In this document: piece after piece, positions 7,786 to 16,468 of the stretch
How the letters are laid out: every line of letters begins with the position of its first letter
How positions within the stretch are numbered: the first letter of the stretch is position 1
Assembly: GCF_014638005.1 (NCBI RefSeq)
Contig: NZ_BMFG01000006.1
Coordinates: forward strand, 151,060 to 215,059
Length of the DNA stretch: 64,000 bases
Direction: 5' to 3'
DNA from: Flavobacterium orientale
GTDB lineage: Bacteria; Bacteroidota; Bacteroidia; Flavobacteriales; Flavobacteriaceae
Position numbers and translations under genes: made by a program
Notes under the pieces: model-generated
What the model was told of the DNA's origin: nothing
What the model saw: only the letters and a program-made list of their open reading frames with translations
Databases searched by the model: none

Positions 7786-9450
7786 TTACTCTACCGGTTC
7801 TCCTAACAATATGCCCGAAACATTCCAAGCACTAAAACTGCTACCTTCCGGTAAACCTTGCGGAATTTGAATACGAATGGAATGATTTCCGGCTGATAAA
7901 TCACCCAAATTAATCAACATTGGATTTGTTACCATACCCGGACACCAATTAGAGCGGCTGTAGTCTGACGACGATAAACCATTGCCAAAATTCCCCGAAG
8001 CCGGATTAAACAACCTGTACGAACCACAATCTTGTCGCCAAGGGATAAAAGAAAATGCAAGTTGCTCATCTAAGTAGATGCTATTTTTTTTAGGCACAAA
8101 TTCGTCGCCGTTTTCCCAGCCGCCATGTCCGGTGGTAATGTATCGCAATTGAGCATTTTTAAGCGATTTATCTAATGTAAAAGTGACTTCTAAACCTTTG
8201 TCATCCGAAAACATGGTGGCATATTCTTGTCCGCCCATTTCCATCACATTAGTCGTATTGAAAAGAGGCAAAGCGAAGGTTGTTTTTTTAGTTTCGTTTT
8301 CTTGCGGATGAATCGTAATTTCAAGAGAAACTCGGTGTCCACCTTGATCATAATTTCCAATAAAAGCTCCCACCCACATTTCTTGTTCGCTCAAAATGGG
8401 TTGCAATTCAGAAATGTCTTGACGATACGGAACTTCATTATACCATGTTTTATCTTTTAATGAAATATGATTGTATTGTTTAATTCCAAAAGGCGTAAAA
8501 AACCGCATTAACTCTGTTAAGGGTTGATAATCATCTTTTAAAACAACACCTTGATAGGTTTTTCCGTTTCCGTTTTGATAAATGGGTAAAGTATTCATAC
8601 CGCTTTTTAAACCATTAAAAAAAGTATTTTCACCTTTTACAGGAATTACAAAAAGCGACCCAGTTCTGTCATAAGCATCACCCGTAGAATTGGTTTTTAG
8701 TTCAACAAAAACTGGACTTCCATTTTTAATTTCAGGAAATTTTACTTTTCGTAAAATAACCGTACCATTAGCAAATCGCAAAATGCTATCATTTGATTTT
8801 GATTTATCTGAAAAATTTATGGTTTCATTTTCAAAAACTGAAAGTGTAACAAAACGACTTCTCCAAAGTAAATCACGATAGGTTAATCCGTCGGAAAAAT
8901 TGGAGTTTGGTAAAGCAATTTCTAAAGGTAATTTTTTTAGTTTTTCAATTTTGGTTGCTGTAATCACAAAGTTATTGTTGCGATTCATTTCTAAAACCAA
9001 TCCTAAATTTTGACCTAAAACGGTTGGAGCACCTTTCACGTTGAGGTCGTTGGTATACCACAATTCAATAGTGTTGGAATTGATGATTGTTTTTGCTTTT
9101 CGGCATTTGTAACCTAAGATCATTTTAGTTTCATTCAACAATTCAAACGATTGTTTGCTTAAACCTAATGAATCTTTTGTGGAAATCGATTTATTTTGAT
9201 TTAATTGAGCCGATTGAATCAGAGTTTGACTACTTCGATTGATATAGGTTTGTTCGAAAGGAAAGTTGTTTTTACCTGAAAAAATTCCCACAGAACTTAC
9301 TAATGTTAGGGATGAATTGGCGTATACCAAAATAGGATCTTGGTTTTCAATTTTTTTTCCATTACTCCATTTTTCGTAAGTAATTTTATAGGATTGTCCA
9401 CGAGATATTACAAAAGACATTATAAAGAAGCAACACAAAATTTTTTTCAT
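7786..9450 (-). CDS. Secreted PNGase F-like peptide-N-glycosidase with GLPGLI-like N-terminal domain
   Basis: 554 residues with a signal peptide (about 1-18). Residues about 20-190 resemble the GLPGLI family (YKCRKAKTIINSN, IELWYTNDL, then GQNLGLVLEMNRN in place of the GLPGLI motif). From about 200 onward it matches the two eight-stranded domains of PNGase F: TWYNEVPYRQDISELQPIL, MWVGAFIGNYDQGGHRVSLE, GHGGWENGDEFVPKKNSIYL, and PWRQDCGSYRLFNPASGNFG near the C-terminus. PNGase F removes N-glycans from glycoproteins by cleaving the glycosyl-Asn bond. I cannot map the catalytic acids with certainty. The start lies 13 bases after nudK, so it is the third gene of a minus-strand operon. Confidence 0.88.
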   Translation of the reverse strand: MKKILCCFFIMSFVISRGQSYKITYEKWSNGKKIENQDPILVYANSSLTLVSSVGIFSGKNNFPFEQTYINRSSQTLIQSAQLNQNKSISTKDSLGLSKQSFELLNETKMILGYKCRKAKTIINSNTIELWYTNDLNVKGAPTVLGQNLGLVLEMNRNNNFVITATKIEKLKKLPLEIALPNSNFSDGLTYRDLLWRSRFVTLSVFENETINFSDKSKSNDSILRFANGTVILRKVKFPEIKNGSPVFVELKTNSTGDAYDRTGSLFVIPVKGENTFFNGLKSGMNTLPIYQNGNGKTYQGVVLKDDYQPLTELMRFFTPFGIKQYNHISLKDKTWYNEVPYRQDISELQPILSEQEMWVGAFIGNYDQGGHRVSLEITIHPQENETKKTTFALPLFNTTNVMEMGGQEYATMFSDDKGLEVTFTLDKSLKNAQLRYITTGHGGWENGDEFVPKKNSIYLDEQLAFSFIPWRQDCGSYRLFNPASGNFGNGLSSSDYSRSNWCPGMVTNPMLINLGDLSAGNHSIRIQIPQGLPEGSSFSAWNVSGILLGEPVE

Positions 9451-9463
9451 GATATTTTTGGTT

Positions 9464-10042
9464 TTACCTTAATTCCTCATTTTTAGCATGCAACAATAAC
9501 ATTATCGTCTTCGCATCTTTAATTTCTCCGTCATAAACCATTTTTAAAGCTTGGTTAAAATCGAGTTCTAAGACTTCAATATATTCGTGTTCTGTGGCTA
9601 AACCACCTCCCTCACTCACTTTCATTTCCGGTTGATATTCGGCTGTAAAAAAGTATAAAATTTCGGTTACAGCTCCGGGCGACATATAGGCTTCAAATAC
9701 TTTTTTTACCTCTTGAATGCGGTAACCGGTTTCTTCCTCGGTTTCGCGTTTGATGCAGTCTTCGGGATTTTTTTCGTCTAAAAGGCCAGCACAAACTTCA
9801 ATCATCATACCGCTTTCGTTTCCATTTAAAAAGGTTGGTAAACGAAATTGACGGGTTAAAATAACGGTTTGTTTTGCTTTATTGTACAACAAAATTGCCG
9901 CACCGTTTCCGCGATCATAGACTTCTCTGCGTTGAATTTCGGGTTCGCCGTTTTCGGGTGTAAATTCAAATGTGACTTTATTAAGTAGGTACCAATTATC
10001 AGAAAGTAATTCGGTTTTGGTGATTTGTATTTTTGGGTTCAT
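9464..10042 (-). CDS. nudK: GDP-mannose pyrophosphatase NudK-like Nudix hydrolase
   Basis: 192 residues. The Nudix box region is [14 protein letters not shown] followed by [10 protein letters not shown], closely like E. coli NudK, which hydrolyses GDP-mannose and related sugar nucleotides. Other family features are [24 protein letters not shown] and [15 protein letters not shown]. It lies between a secreted protein of unknown function (10 bases upstream) and the PNGase gene. ADP-ribose pyrophosphatase activity is the main alternative. Confidence 0.85.
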   Translation of the reverse strand: MNPKIQITKTELLSDNWYLLNKVTFEFTPENGEPEIQRREVYDRGNGAAILLYNKAKQTVILTRQFRLPTFLNGNESGMMIEVCAGLLDEKNPEDCIKRETEEETGYRIQEVKKVFEAYMSPGAVTEILYFFTAEYQPEMKVSEGGGLATEHEYIEVLELDFNQALKMVYDGEIKDAKTIMLLLHAKNEELR

Positions 10043-10052
10043 TAAAAAAATA

Positions 10053-10529
10053 TTAGAAGAAGGAAATAGTGTGACGTTTACCTATTTTAAATTTTAAATC
10101 AAGGTCAGAAAGTAAAGAATGTATGATTGCACCAAACAAATCTCCCGCATCTCCATTGCTCACGGGGCCAGGCATCCCACAAGTCGGAGAAAAATCTAAA
10201 ATACTGAAATGACTTTGATACAATCTAACTTCATTATTCACTGAACTATAAATATTATAAAATCCTGTGAATTCATCTTTAGTGTAGAAAAAGGTTTGTT
10301 TACCATAATTCAGTTTAGGTAAATTGCTTTGTAATTCATTTAATGTTGCGAAATTGTCTTGTAGTTCAAAAAAATAATTTTTTGGAAAAGGTTTGTAATT
10401 GTAATTTGTTTCCTGAAAATTAAAATTATAAAACGACTTACTGTTTTCATTCGACAAATTAGAATTGCTTTCTTGACTTAAGCCGAGAAAAGAGACAAGA
10501 AATAAAATTATGACAATTATTTTCTTCAT
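10053..10529 (-). CDS. Secreted protein of unknown function
   Basis: 158 residues with a clear signal peptide ([19 protein letters not shown]) and a serine/asparagine/aromatic-rich mature region containing [17 protein letters not shown] recognise no family. It is the first gene of a three-gene minus-strand operon with NudK and the PNGase F-like enzyme; the small gaps (10 and 13 bases) support co-transcription. A near-consensus -7 element (TATATTTA) lies just upstream. Function unknown. Confidence 0.7.
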   Translation of the reverse strand: MKKIIVIILFLVSFLGLSQESNSNLSNENSKSFYNFNFQETNYNYKPFPKNYFFELQDNFATLNELQSNLPKLNYGKQTFFYTKDEFTGFYNIYSSVNNEVRLYQSHFSILDFSPTCGMPGPVSNGDAGDLFGAIIHSLLSDLDLKFKIGKRHTISFF

Positions 10530-10663
10530 GATATAATTGATTTTAGTAAATATACAAAAAACAACTAAGTTTACAATTCATCCTCTAATTTTCACATTTC
10601 AGCAACTTTCAATTTTTAATTCTTTTGGTTTGAAGCAACTTTGTCTCATCAAAATATAACCAA

Positions 10664-12817
10664 ATGAGAACTATTTTTACATTACTACTTTTTGTTATTG
10701 GACTTCAAACTTATGCTCAAACAGAAATTTCCGGTAAAGTAGTGGATGAAAAAGGAATTGCCATTCCCGGAGCAAATATTTATTTAGAAGGAACATACGA
10801 TGGTGCTTCTTCTGATGAAAATGGATTTTTTAAATTCAATACATCAGAAATTGGAACTAAAATTTTAATCGTCAGCTATCTTTCCTTCGAAACATTCAAA
10901 AAGCAAATTGATGTTGCTAATTTCAACAATCAAACAATCAAACTTAAAGAAAGTGTTAATGCATTAGATGCAGTTGTTGTAACAGCTGGAACTTTCGAAG
11001 CCGGAGATAAAGCCAGAGTTTCTGTTTTGAAACCGTTGGATATTGTTACAACAGCCGGAGCAGCCGGAGATATCATCGGAGCTTTGAATACATTACCAGG
11101 AACTCAAACCGTTGGTGAAAGTGGTCGTTTATTCGTTCGTGGTGGTGAAGCCGATGAAACTCAAACGTTTGTTGACGGACTTCGAGTGGCTCAACCGTAT
11201 GGTGCAACGGCAGATAACTTGCCAACCCGCGGTCGTTTTTCACCGTTTTTATTTAATGGAATTTCGTTTTCAACTGGAGGTTATAGTGCTGAATTTGGTG
11301 AAGCTCTTTCGAGTGTGTTGACTTTAAATACCATCGATGAACCTATTCAAGAACAAACCGATATTTCGTTAATGACGGTTGGATTAGGAATCGGAAATAC
11401 ACAAAAATGGAATAAAAATTCGTTGACTTTTAATGCGGCTTATATCAATTTGGAACCGTATCAGAAACTGATTCCGCAAGCGGTTGATTGGAATAAACCC
11501 TATCAATCGTTAGCCGGAGAATTGGTTTATCGTTATCAATTTAGAAATGGTTTATTGAAAGTTTATGGTTCATTTGATGTGGCTCAATTTGATATAAATC
11601 AGGAAGATATTAATCAAACTGAGAAAGTTCGCTTTGATTTACAGAATAATAATTTTTATGGGAATGCATCTTATAAAGGAACTTTCGGTAATAATTGGAG
11701 CTTACATACAGGAATGAGTTATGGTTTGGGCATTAATAAGATTGGAATCAATGCTAACCAAATTGAAAATGATGAAAACGCTATTCATTTAAAAATTAAA
11801 GTGGGAAAGAAATTCACCGAACGAATTAAAATTACTGTCGGGACCGATTATTTTGTAACCGATTTTGATGAACAGTTTTCCGAATTTCAAGGAGAAAATT
11901 TTAAAGTTGGCTATCAAAATTCAATTGCTGCCGCTTATGCTGAAACGGATATTTTCTTTAGTAAAAAATTAGCGATGAAAGTGGGAGCAAGGGCTTCGCA
12001 AAATAGTTTGCTGGATGAATTCCGAGTTTCGCCTAGAGGTTCTTTTGCGTACAAAGTTTCAAAAAATGGACAGTTTTCCTTCGCTTATGGCGATTTTGTT
12101 CAAACTCCGAGAGCGGATTATATCAAATATTCGGATGATTTTCAATCGGAAAAAGCGAGTCATTTTATTTTAAATTTCCAACATAATAAAGACGGTCGAT
12201 TATTTAGAGCTGAAGCCTATTATAAAAAATATGAAGATTTAGTAAAATTTGATACAGAGGTAGCTCAATTTAATTCAGCTTTCAACAACGATGGGTCAGG
12301 CTTTGCCAAAGGAATTGATATTTTTTGGCGAGATAATAAAACGTTCAAAAATACCGATTATTGGGTTTCGTATTCGTACATAGATACGGAACGTGATTAT
12401 TTGAATTTTCCTAACCAAGTAACCCCCAGTTTTATTGCTGATCATACCTTGTCGATTGTTACTAAACATTGGATTGATGATTGGAAATCGCAAATTGGAT
12501 TTTCGTACATTGTTAATTCCGGTCGACCTTACAACAATCCCAATGAAATGGATTTCATGAACGGAAAAACGAAAGCCTTTCAAAATTTGAGTTTCAATTG
12601 GGCTTATTTGCTTTCGCAACAAAAGATTTTGTATTTCTCGATTTCTAACATCATTGGAACAGACAACGTGTTTGGTTATCAATATGCCAATTCACCTGAT
12701 ATGAATGGCCAATTTCAACGCAGAGCTATTGGTCAACCTGCAGATCGTTTTTTCTTTGTTGGTTTCTTTTGGACGATAAGTGATAATAAGAAAACGAACC
12801 AGTTGGAGAATCTATAG
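10664..12817 (+). CDS. TonB-dependent receptor with carboxypeptidase-like N-terminal domain
   Basis: 717 residues. A signal peptide (ending at QTYAQ, about residue 19) is followed by a CarbopepD_reg_2-like domain (about 21-105, ISGKVVDEKGIAIPGANIYL). The plug domain (about 125-230) contains LNTLPGTQTVGESGRLFVRG, and the rest is an outer-membrane beta-barrel ending in FFFVGFFWTI. Such receptors import siderophores, vitamins or glycans using TonB. It is on the short side for the family and no SusD partner is adjacent, so a metal or small-molecule ligand is more likely than a glycan. It is divergent from the PNGase operon. Confidence 0.9.
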   Translation: MRTIFTLLLFVIGLQTYAQTEISGKVVDEKGIAIPGANIYLEGTYDGASSDENGFFKFNTSEIGTKILIVSYLSFETFKKQIDVANFNNQTIKLKESVNALDAVVVTAGTFEAGDKARVSVLKPLDIVTTAGAAGDIIGALNTLPGTQTVGESGRLFVRGGEADETQTFVDGLRVAQPYGATADNLPTRGRFSPFLFNGISFSTGGYSAEFGEALSSVLTLNTIDEPIQEQTDISLMTVGLGIGNTQKWNKNSLTFNAAYINLEPYQKLIPQAVDWNKPYQSLAGELVYRYQFRNGLLKVYGSFDVAQFDINQEDINQTEKVRFDLQNNNFYGNASYKGTFGNNWSLHTGMSYGLGINKIGINANQIENDENAIHLKIKVGKKFTERIKITVGTDYFVTDFDEQFSEFQGENFKVGYQNSIAAAYAETDIFFSKKLAMKVGARASQNSLLDEFRVSPRGSFAYKVSKNGQFSFAYGDFVQTPRADYIKYSDDFQSEKASHFILNFQHNKDGRLFRAEAYYKKYEDLVKFDTEVAQFNSAFNNDGSGFAKGIDIFWRDNKTFKNTDYWVSYSYIDTERDYLNFPNQVTPSFIADHTLSIVTKHWIDDWKSQIGFSYIVNSGRPYNNPNEMDFMNGKTKAFQNLSFNWAYLLSQQKILYFSISNIIGTDNVFGYQYANSPDMNGQFQRRAIGQPADRFFFVGFFWTISDNKKTNQLENL

Positions 12818-13031
12818 GTACTAAGGCACTAAGGGACTAAGGTTTTTAGAATTGCTGTAAACTCAGCACCATAGAACCTAAGTATCTTAAAGAAAAATCA
12901 ATTCATCCTTAAAAATCGACAGTTCAGTAAAACTCTTTTTTAAAGCCTGATTTAATAACGGAAATTTGACTCATCAAACGAACAACATTAAACAATTTTG
13001 AACCATCTTAAACAATTTAAAAATTAAAATT
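12818..13031. repeat. Spacer with degenerate CTAAGG repeats
   Basis: The left part holds TAGGTACTAAGGCACTAAGG plus GACTAAGG, and later the reverse-sense words CTCAGCACC and AGAACCTAAGTA. These are the same words as at 7091 and 7458. The right part is plain AT-rich sequence before the next ATG. No RNA gene or ORF is visible. Confidence 0.5.
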
Positions 13032-13652
13032 ATGACAAAAATTATCATCACCCTCGCACTTTTAGTCGTTTCAATAGTAAACGGACAAAGTCAATTTGAA
13101 CAAGGAATGGGAAAAGCTTTCGCACTTTGGGGTGAAGGAAAAAACACAGAATCTTCGGCTATGTTTGAACGTATTGCATCGGCAGAAAAAGACAATTGGT
13201 TACCAAATTATTATGTAGCTTTAGTTAATACAACTACCGCTTTTGCAACTAAAGACAAAGATCAAGTGAATGCTTTGCTGACTAAAGCTCAATCAGCATT
13301 GGATGTTGAGTTAAACAAATATCCAAATAATGTTGAATTGTTAGTGATGCAAGCGATGATTCACACCGCTTGGATTGCTTTTGACCCAATGACTAACGGA
13401 ATGAAGTTATCAGGAAAAGTAATGGAAATCTATGCAAAGGCTGAACAAATAGAACCAAATAATCCCAGAGTAGTGTTCAGTAAAACCGAATTTGAAATGG
13501 GATCTGCTCGATTTTTTGGAACTGATACCAAACCAATCTGTGTTCAAATTGAAAAAGCAATCGAACTTTTTGCTACTTTTAAACCTCAAACTGTTTTTCA
13601 TCCTAAATGGGGATTAGAAAGAGCTCAAGAAGCAGCAAAAGCTTGTAAATAA
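13032..13652 (+). CDS. Secreted TPR-like protein of unknown function
   Basis: 206 residues. The signal peptide is MTKIIITLALLVVSIVNGQS. The mature part is helical with loose tetratricopeptide-like repeats (GKAFALWGEGKNTESSAMFE, and a second pair near LSGKVMEIYAKAEQIEPNNP). It ends 3 bases before the histidine kinase gene, so it is co-transcribed with the LytS/LytTR system. That makes it a candidate output or accessory component, which is inference from position only. Confidence 0.75.
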   Translation: MTKIIITLALLVVSIVNGQSQFEQGMGKAFALWGEGKNTESSAMFERIASAEKDNWLPNYYVALVNTTTAFATKDKDQVNALLTKAQSALDVELNKYPNNVELLVMQAMIHTAWIAFDPMTNGMKLSGKVMEIYAKAEQIEPNNPRVVFSKTEFEMGSARFFGTDTKPICVQIEKAIELFATFKPQTVFHPKWGLERAQEAAKACK

Positions 13653-13655
13653 AAA

Positions 13656-14999
13656 ATGGAAATGGAAAAGTATATCAAAGAATTTCCCAGAGCAACCTGG
13701 ATTAGCCTAACCATATTTGCTGTAATGGTAAGTATACGATGGATATCCGGAAACAAAATAAATTTTGATTACGGATTGCTGGTTAATTTCGGATATTCAA
13801 TGCTTTACGGCTATTCTTTATACTTTGCCAACAGTTATGTTTTTCAAAAACTGGATACTATTTTTAAGTCAAATCGATTTACTAAAAAACGACTTGTTAT
13901 TGGTGCTTTTGCCTCGTTCTTAATCAGTCTTTTGGTTATATTTTTATTGCGGGTTTTTGAAGATGTTGTGATGGAAAACCAAACTTTTACTGATTTTTTA
14001 GCCAATGAAAAGCCTTCAAACTATATTGTTGCTATCATCATTACGTTCATTGTAACTCTTGCAATTCATGCTTTTTATTTTTACAAAGCCTATCAAGAAA
14101 ATAAAGTAAAAGAACAAAAAGTAATTGCAGGAACTGCTTCTGCACAATTTGAAAGTTTAAAAAATCAAATTGATCCGCATTTTTTGTTTAATAGTTTGAA
14201 TGTCTTGAGTTCATTGATAGAAGAAAACCCGGAAAGTGCTCAAAAATTTACCACTTCGTTGTCTAAAATTTATCGCTATGTTTTGGAGCAAAAAGATAAA
14301 GAATTGGTTTCTGTTCAAGAGGAACTAAACTTTGCCAAAACCTACATGAATCTATTAAAAATGCGATTTGAAAACAGCATTACGTTTGAATTGCCTGAAA
14401 ATTTTAATAATGACGAAGCCAAAGTAGTGCCGCTTTCACTTCAATTGTTGTTGGAAAATTGCATCAAACATAATGTTGTGAGTGAAAGTAAACCGCTTCA
14501 TATTAAAATTTTTATCGAAAATAATCAACTAGTTATTGAAAACAATTTACAGAAAAAAGAAATTTTATCAGATCGAAAAGGAGTTGGATTGCAAAACATA
14601 GTAAATCGATATGCCATTTTAACAAAAAGAAAAGTTTTGGTAGATGAAAACGAACAATCGTTTAAAGTACTATTACCAATTTTAACAAAGCAAATTACAA
14701 TCATGGAAACACAAATAAAATATAATGAAGACATGGCTTATGCCCGAGCCAAAGAACGGGTAGAAAAAATAAAAGGATTTTATGGAAATTTAATTTCTTA
14801 CTGCATGGTTATTCCGGTGATGATTATCATAAATCTAAACACCTCAAAATTTCAGTGGTTTTGGTTTCCAATGTTGGGATGGGGACTAGGAGTTACTTTT
14901 CATGCCTTTGAAACCTTTGGTTACGGAAAATCATGGGAAGAACGAAAAATTCAGGAAATTTTGAATCAAGAAAATAAATCAAAAAGAAAATGGAATTAA
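13656..14999 (+). CDS. LytS/YehU-type sensor histidine kinase with C-terminal 2TM domain
   Basis: 447 residues. Four hydrophobic segments lie in the N-terminal half (about 15-30, 40-60, 85-105, 120-148). The His_kinase (PF06580-type) motif LKNQIDPHFLFNSLNVLSSL near residue 170 carries the phosphorylated His, and the ATPase region has LLLENCIKHN and GVGLQNI. The last about 90 residues form a separate 2TM module (RVEKIKGFYGNLISYCMVIP, then the WEERKIQEIL end motif). A 2TM module is an unusual attachment to a kinase, and the next two genes encode the same module alone. It probably phosphorylates the LytTR regulator at 15713. Confidence 0.9.
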   Translation: MEMEKYIKEFPRATWISLTIFAVMVSIRWISGNKINFDYGLLVNFGYSMLYGYSLYFANSYVFQKLDTIFKSNRFTKKRLVIGAFASFLISLLVIFLLRVFEDVVMENQTFTDFLANEKPSNYIVAIIITFIVTLAIHAFYFYKAYQENKVKEQKVIAGTASAQFESLKNQIDPHFLFNSLNVLSSLIEENPESAQKFTTSLSKIYRYVLEQKDKELVSVQEELNFAKTYMNLLKMRFENSITFELPENFNNDEAKVVPLSLQLLLENCIKHNVVSESKPLHIKIFIENNQLVIENNLQKKEILSDRKGVGLQNIVNRYAILTKRKVLVDENEQSFKVLLPILTKQITIMETQIKYNEDMAYARAKERVEKIKGFYGNLISYCMVIPVMIIINLNTSKFQWFWFPMLGWGLGVTFHAFETFGYGKSWEERKIQEILNQENKSKRKWN

Positions 15000-15010
15000 A
15001 TCATACGATT

Positions 15011-15310
15011 ATGCAAACAAATAGTGAATACGACAGCTATCAAAAAGCAAGCAAAAAGGTAAAAGAAATCAAAGGATTTTATATTCATTTATTTACCTAC
15101 TTAGTAATAATTCCGGTGATTGTTTTTATAAACTTAAGGTTTTCACCACAACATTATTGGTTTTTTTATCCCATGATAGGTTGGGGTGTTGGATTATTAG
15201 GTCACGGTTTTGGAGTCTTTGGAACCGATAGTCTTTTCAGTAAAGATTGGGAAGAACGCAAGATTAAGCAATTTATGGAAGAAGAAAAAAAGAAAAATAC
15301 ATTTCATTAA
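15011..15310 (+). CDS. Stand-alone 2TM domain protein
   Basis: 99 residues from the ATG at 15011. An ATG at 14990 inside the kinase gene is possible, but 15011 aligns best with the next 2TM protein. Layout: a short charged lead (KKVKEIKGFYIHL), two membrane helices, and the conserved tail DWEERKIKQFMEEE. This is the PF13239-type 2TM domain, common in Bacteroidota, with unknown function. It repeats the module fused to the end of the upstream kinase. Confidence 0.8.
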   Translation: MQTNSEYDSYQKASKKVKEIKGFYIHLFTYLVIIPVIVFINLRFSPQHYWFFYPMIGWGVGLLGHGFGVFGTDSLFSKDWEERKIKQFMEEEKKKNTFH

Positions 15311-15322
15311 AACAATAAAAAA

Positions 15323-15631
15323 ATGAACTCACAAGACGAAATAAAATACCAAGAAGCCCTTAAACGAGTACAGAAAATTAAAGGGTTTTACAGCCATTTA
15401 ATAATTTATGTTGTGGTAAACATAATGATCATAATAGTTAATATTCAAGATTTAGAACCAGGCGAATCCTATTTTAAATATGAAAATTTCTTCACTGCTT
15501 TTTTCTGGGGAATTGGTTTAGTTGCTCATGCTTTTTCGGTATTCGTACCCCAATGGATTTTAGGAAACAACTGGGAAGAACGTAAAATAAGAGAACTCAT
15601 GGAGAAGGAAAAAAATAAGAAATGGGAGTAG
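15323..15631 (+). CDS. Second stand-alone 2TM domain protein
   Basis: 102 residues: a charged lead (ALKRVQKIKGFYSHLI), two membrane helices, and the tail NWEERKIRELMEKE. It is paralogous to the preceding gene and to the kinase C-terminus, giving three tandem copies of one module in the operon. They may form a hetero-oligomeric membrane complex with the kinase; this is inference. It lies 12 bases after the previous gene. Confidence 0.8.
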   Translation: MNSQDEIKYQEALKRVQKIKGFYSHLIIYVVVNIMIIIVNIQDLEPGESYFKYENFFTAFFWGIGLVAHAFSVFVPQWILGNNWEERKIRELMEKEKNKKWE

Positions 15632-15712
15632 ATTACAGTCGCATTTTACAGTTACAGTTTTCAGTTGCATCTCCTATTACCTTTTAGCAGTAACCCATTA
15701 CCCTTTTAAAAT
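15632..15712. repeat. Degenerate repeat spacer before the LytTR regulator
   Basis: Words such as ACAGTCGCATTTTACAGTTA, CAGTTTTCAGTTGCA and TTACCTTTTAGCAGTAACCC recur with small changes. The style is the same as the spacer at 3810-3889. No ORF or RNA is visible. Confidence 0.45.
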
Positions 15713-16468
15713 ATGAGAATCATTATCATTGAAGACGAAAAACCAGCAGCTCGTTTGTTACAACGAAAGGTTGAAAAATTGGGTTTGCAAATAGAAACGC
15801 TTTTACATTCTGTTGAAGAAGCTATACAATGGTTTCAAAATAATCAACATCCGGATTTGATTTTTTTAGATATTCAATTATCGGACGGATTATCTTTTGA
15901 AATTTTTGAAAGAATAGAAATTAAAAGTGCTGTCATTTTCACCACTGCTTTTGATGAATATGCGTTGCGGGCTTTCAAGTTAAACAGTATTGATTATTTG
16001 CTTAAACCAATTGACGAAGATGATTTAGCTATTGCAATTTCAAAATTCAAAAATCAATTTCAAAAAAGTAGCATTGCTTCTTTAGATTTTGATATGATAA
16101 AACGAATGCTGGTTAATCCTGTCGAGAAGGTATACAAACAACGTTTTACCATTAAAATTGGCGAACATCTTAAAATGATTGCTATTGATGAAGTAGAGTG
16201 TTTTTTCAGTGAAAATAAAGGAACTTATCTTCATACGATTGACAATCGAGATTATTTATTAGATAGTACATTAGAACAACTGGAATCAGAATTAAATCCA
16301 AAAGACTTCTTCAGAGTTAGCCGTAAATTTATTATTCCCTTAAAAACTATTAAGGATATTGTGGTTTACAGCAATTCGCGTTTGAAAGTAATTCTACCAA
16401 CTTACAAAGCAGACGAGGTGATTGTGAGTCGCGAACGAGTAAATGATTTTAAAATATGGTTGGGTTAA
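15713..16468 (+). CDS. LytTR-family response regulator
   Basis: 251 residues. The receiver domain (1-120) has acidic residues EDEKPAARLL, the phospho-acceptor Asp in DLIFLDIQLSDG (near 55), and the KPID segment (near 98). The C-terminal LytTR DNA-binding domain (about 145-250) begins FTIKIGEHLKMIAIDEVECF and ends SRERVNDFKIWL. It is the partner of the kinase at 13656. The 3' end overlaps the convergent ABC transporter gene by 4 bases. Confidence 0.92.
   Translation: MRIIIIEDEKPAARLLQRKVEKLGLQIETLLHSVEEAIQWFQNNQHPDLIFLDIQLSDGLSFEIFERIEIKSAVIFTTAFDEYALRAFKLNSIDYLLKPIDEDDLAIAISKFKNQFQKSSIASLDFDMIKRMLVNPVEKVYKQRFTIKIGEHLKMIAIDEVECFFSENKGTYLHTIDNRDYLLDSTLEQLESELNPKDFFRVSRKFIIPLKTIKDIVVYSNSRLKVILPTYKADEVIVSRERVNDFKIWLG

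Noticed and set aside
8227..8881. Plus-strand ORFs within the PNGase gene
   Set aside because: They are shadow frames of the minus-strand gene without family resemblance or start signals.
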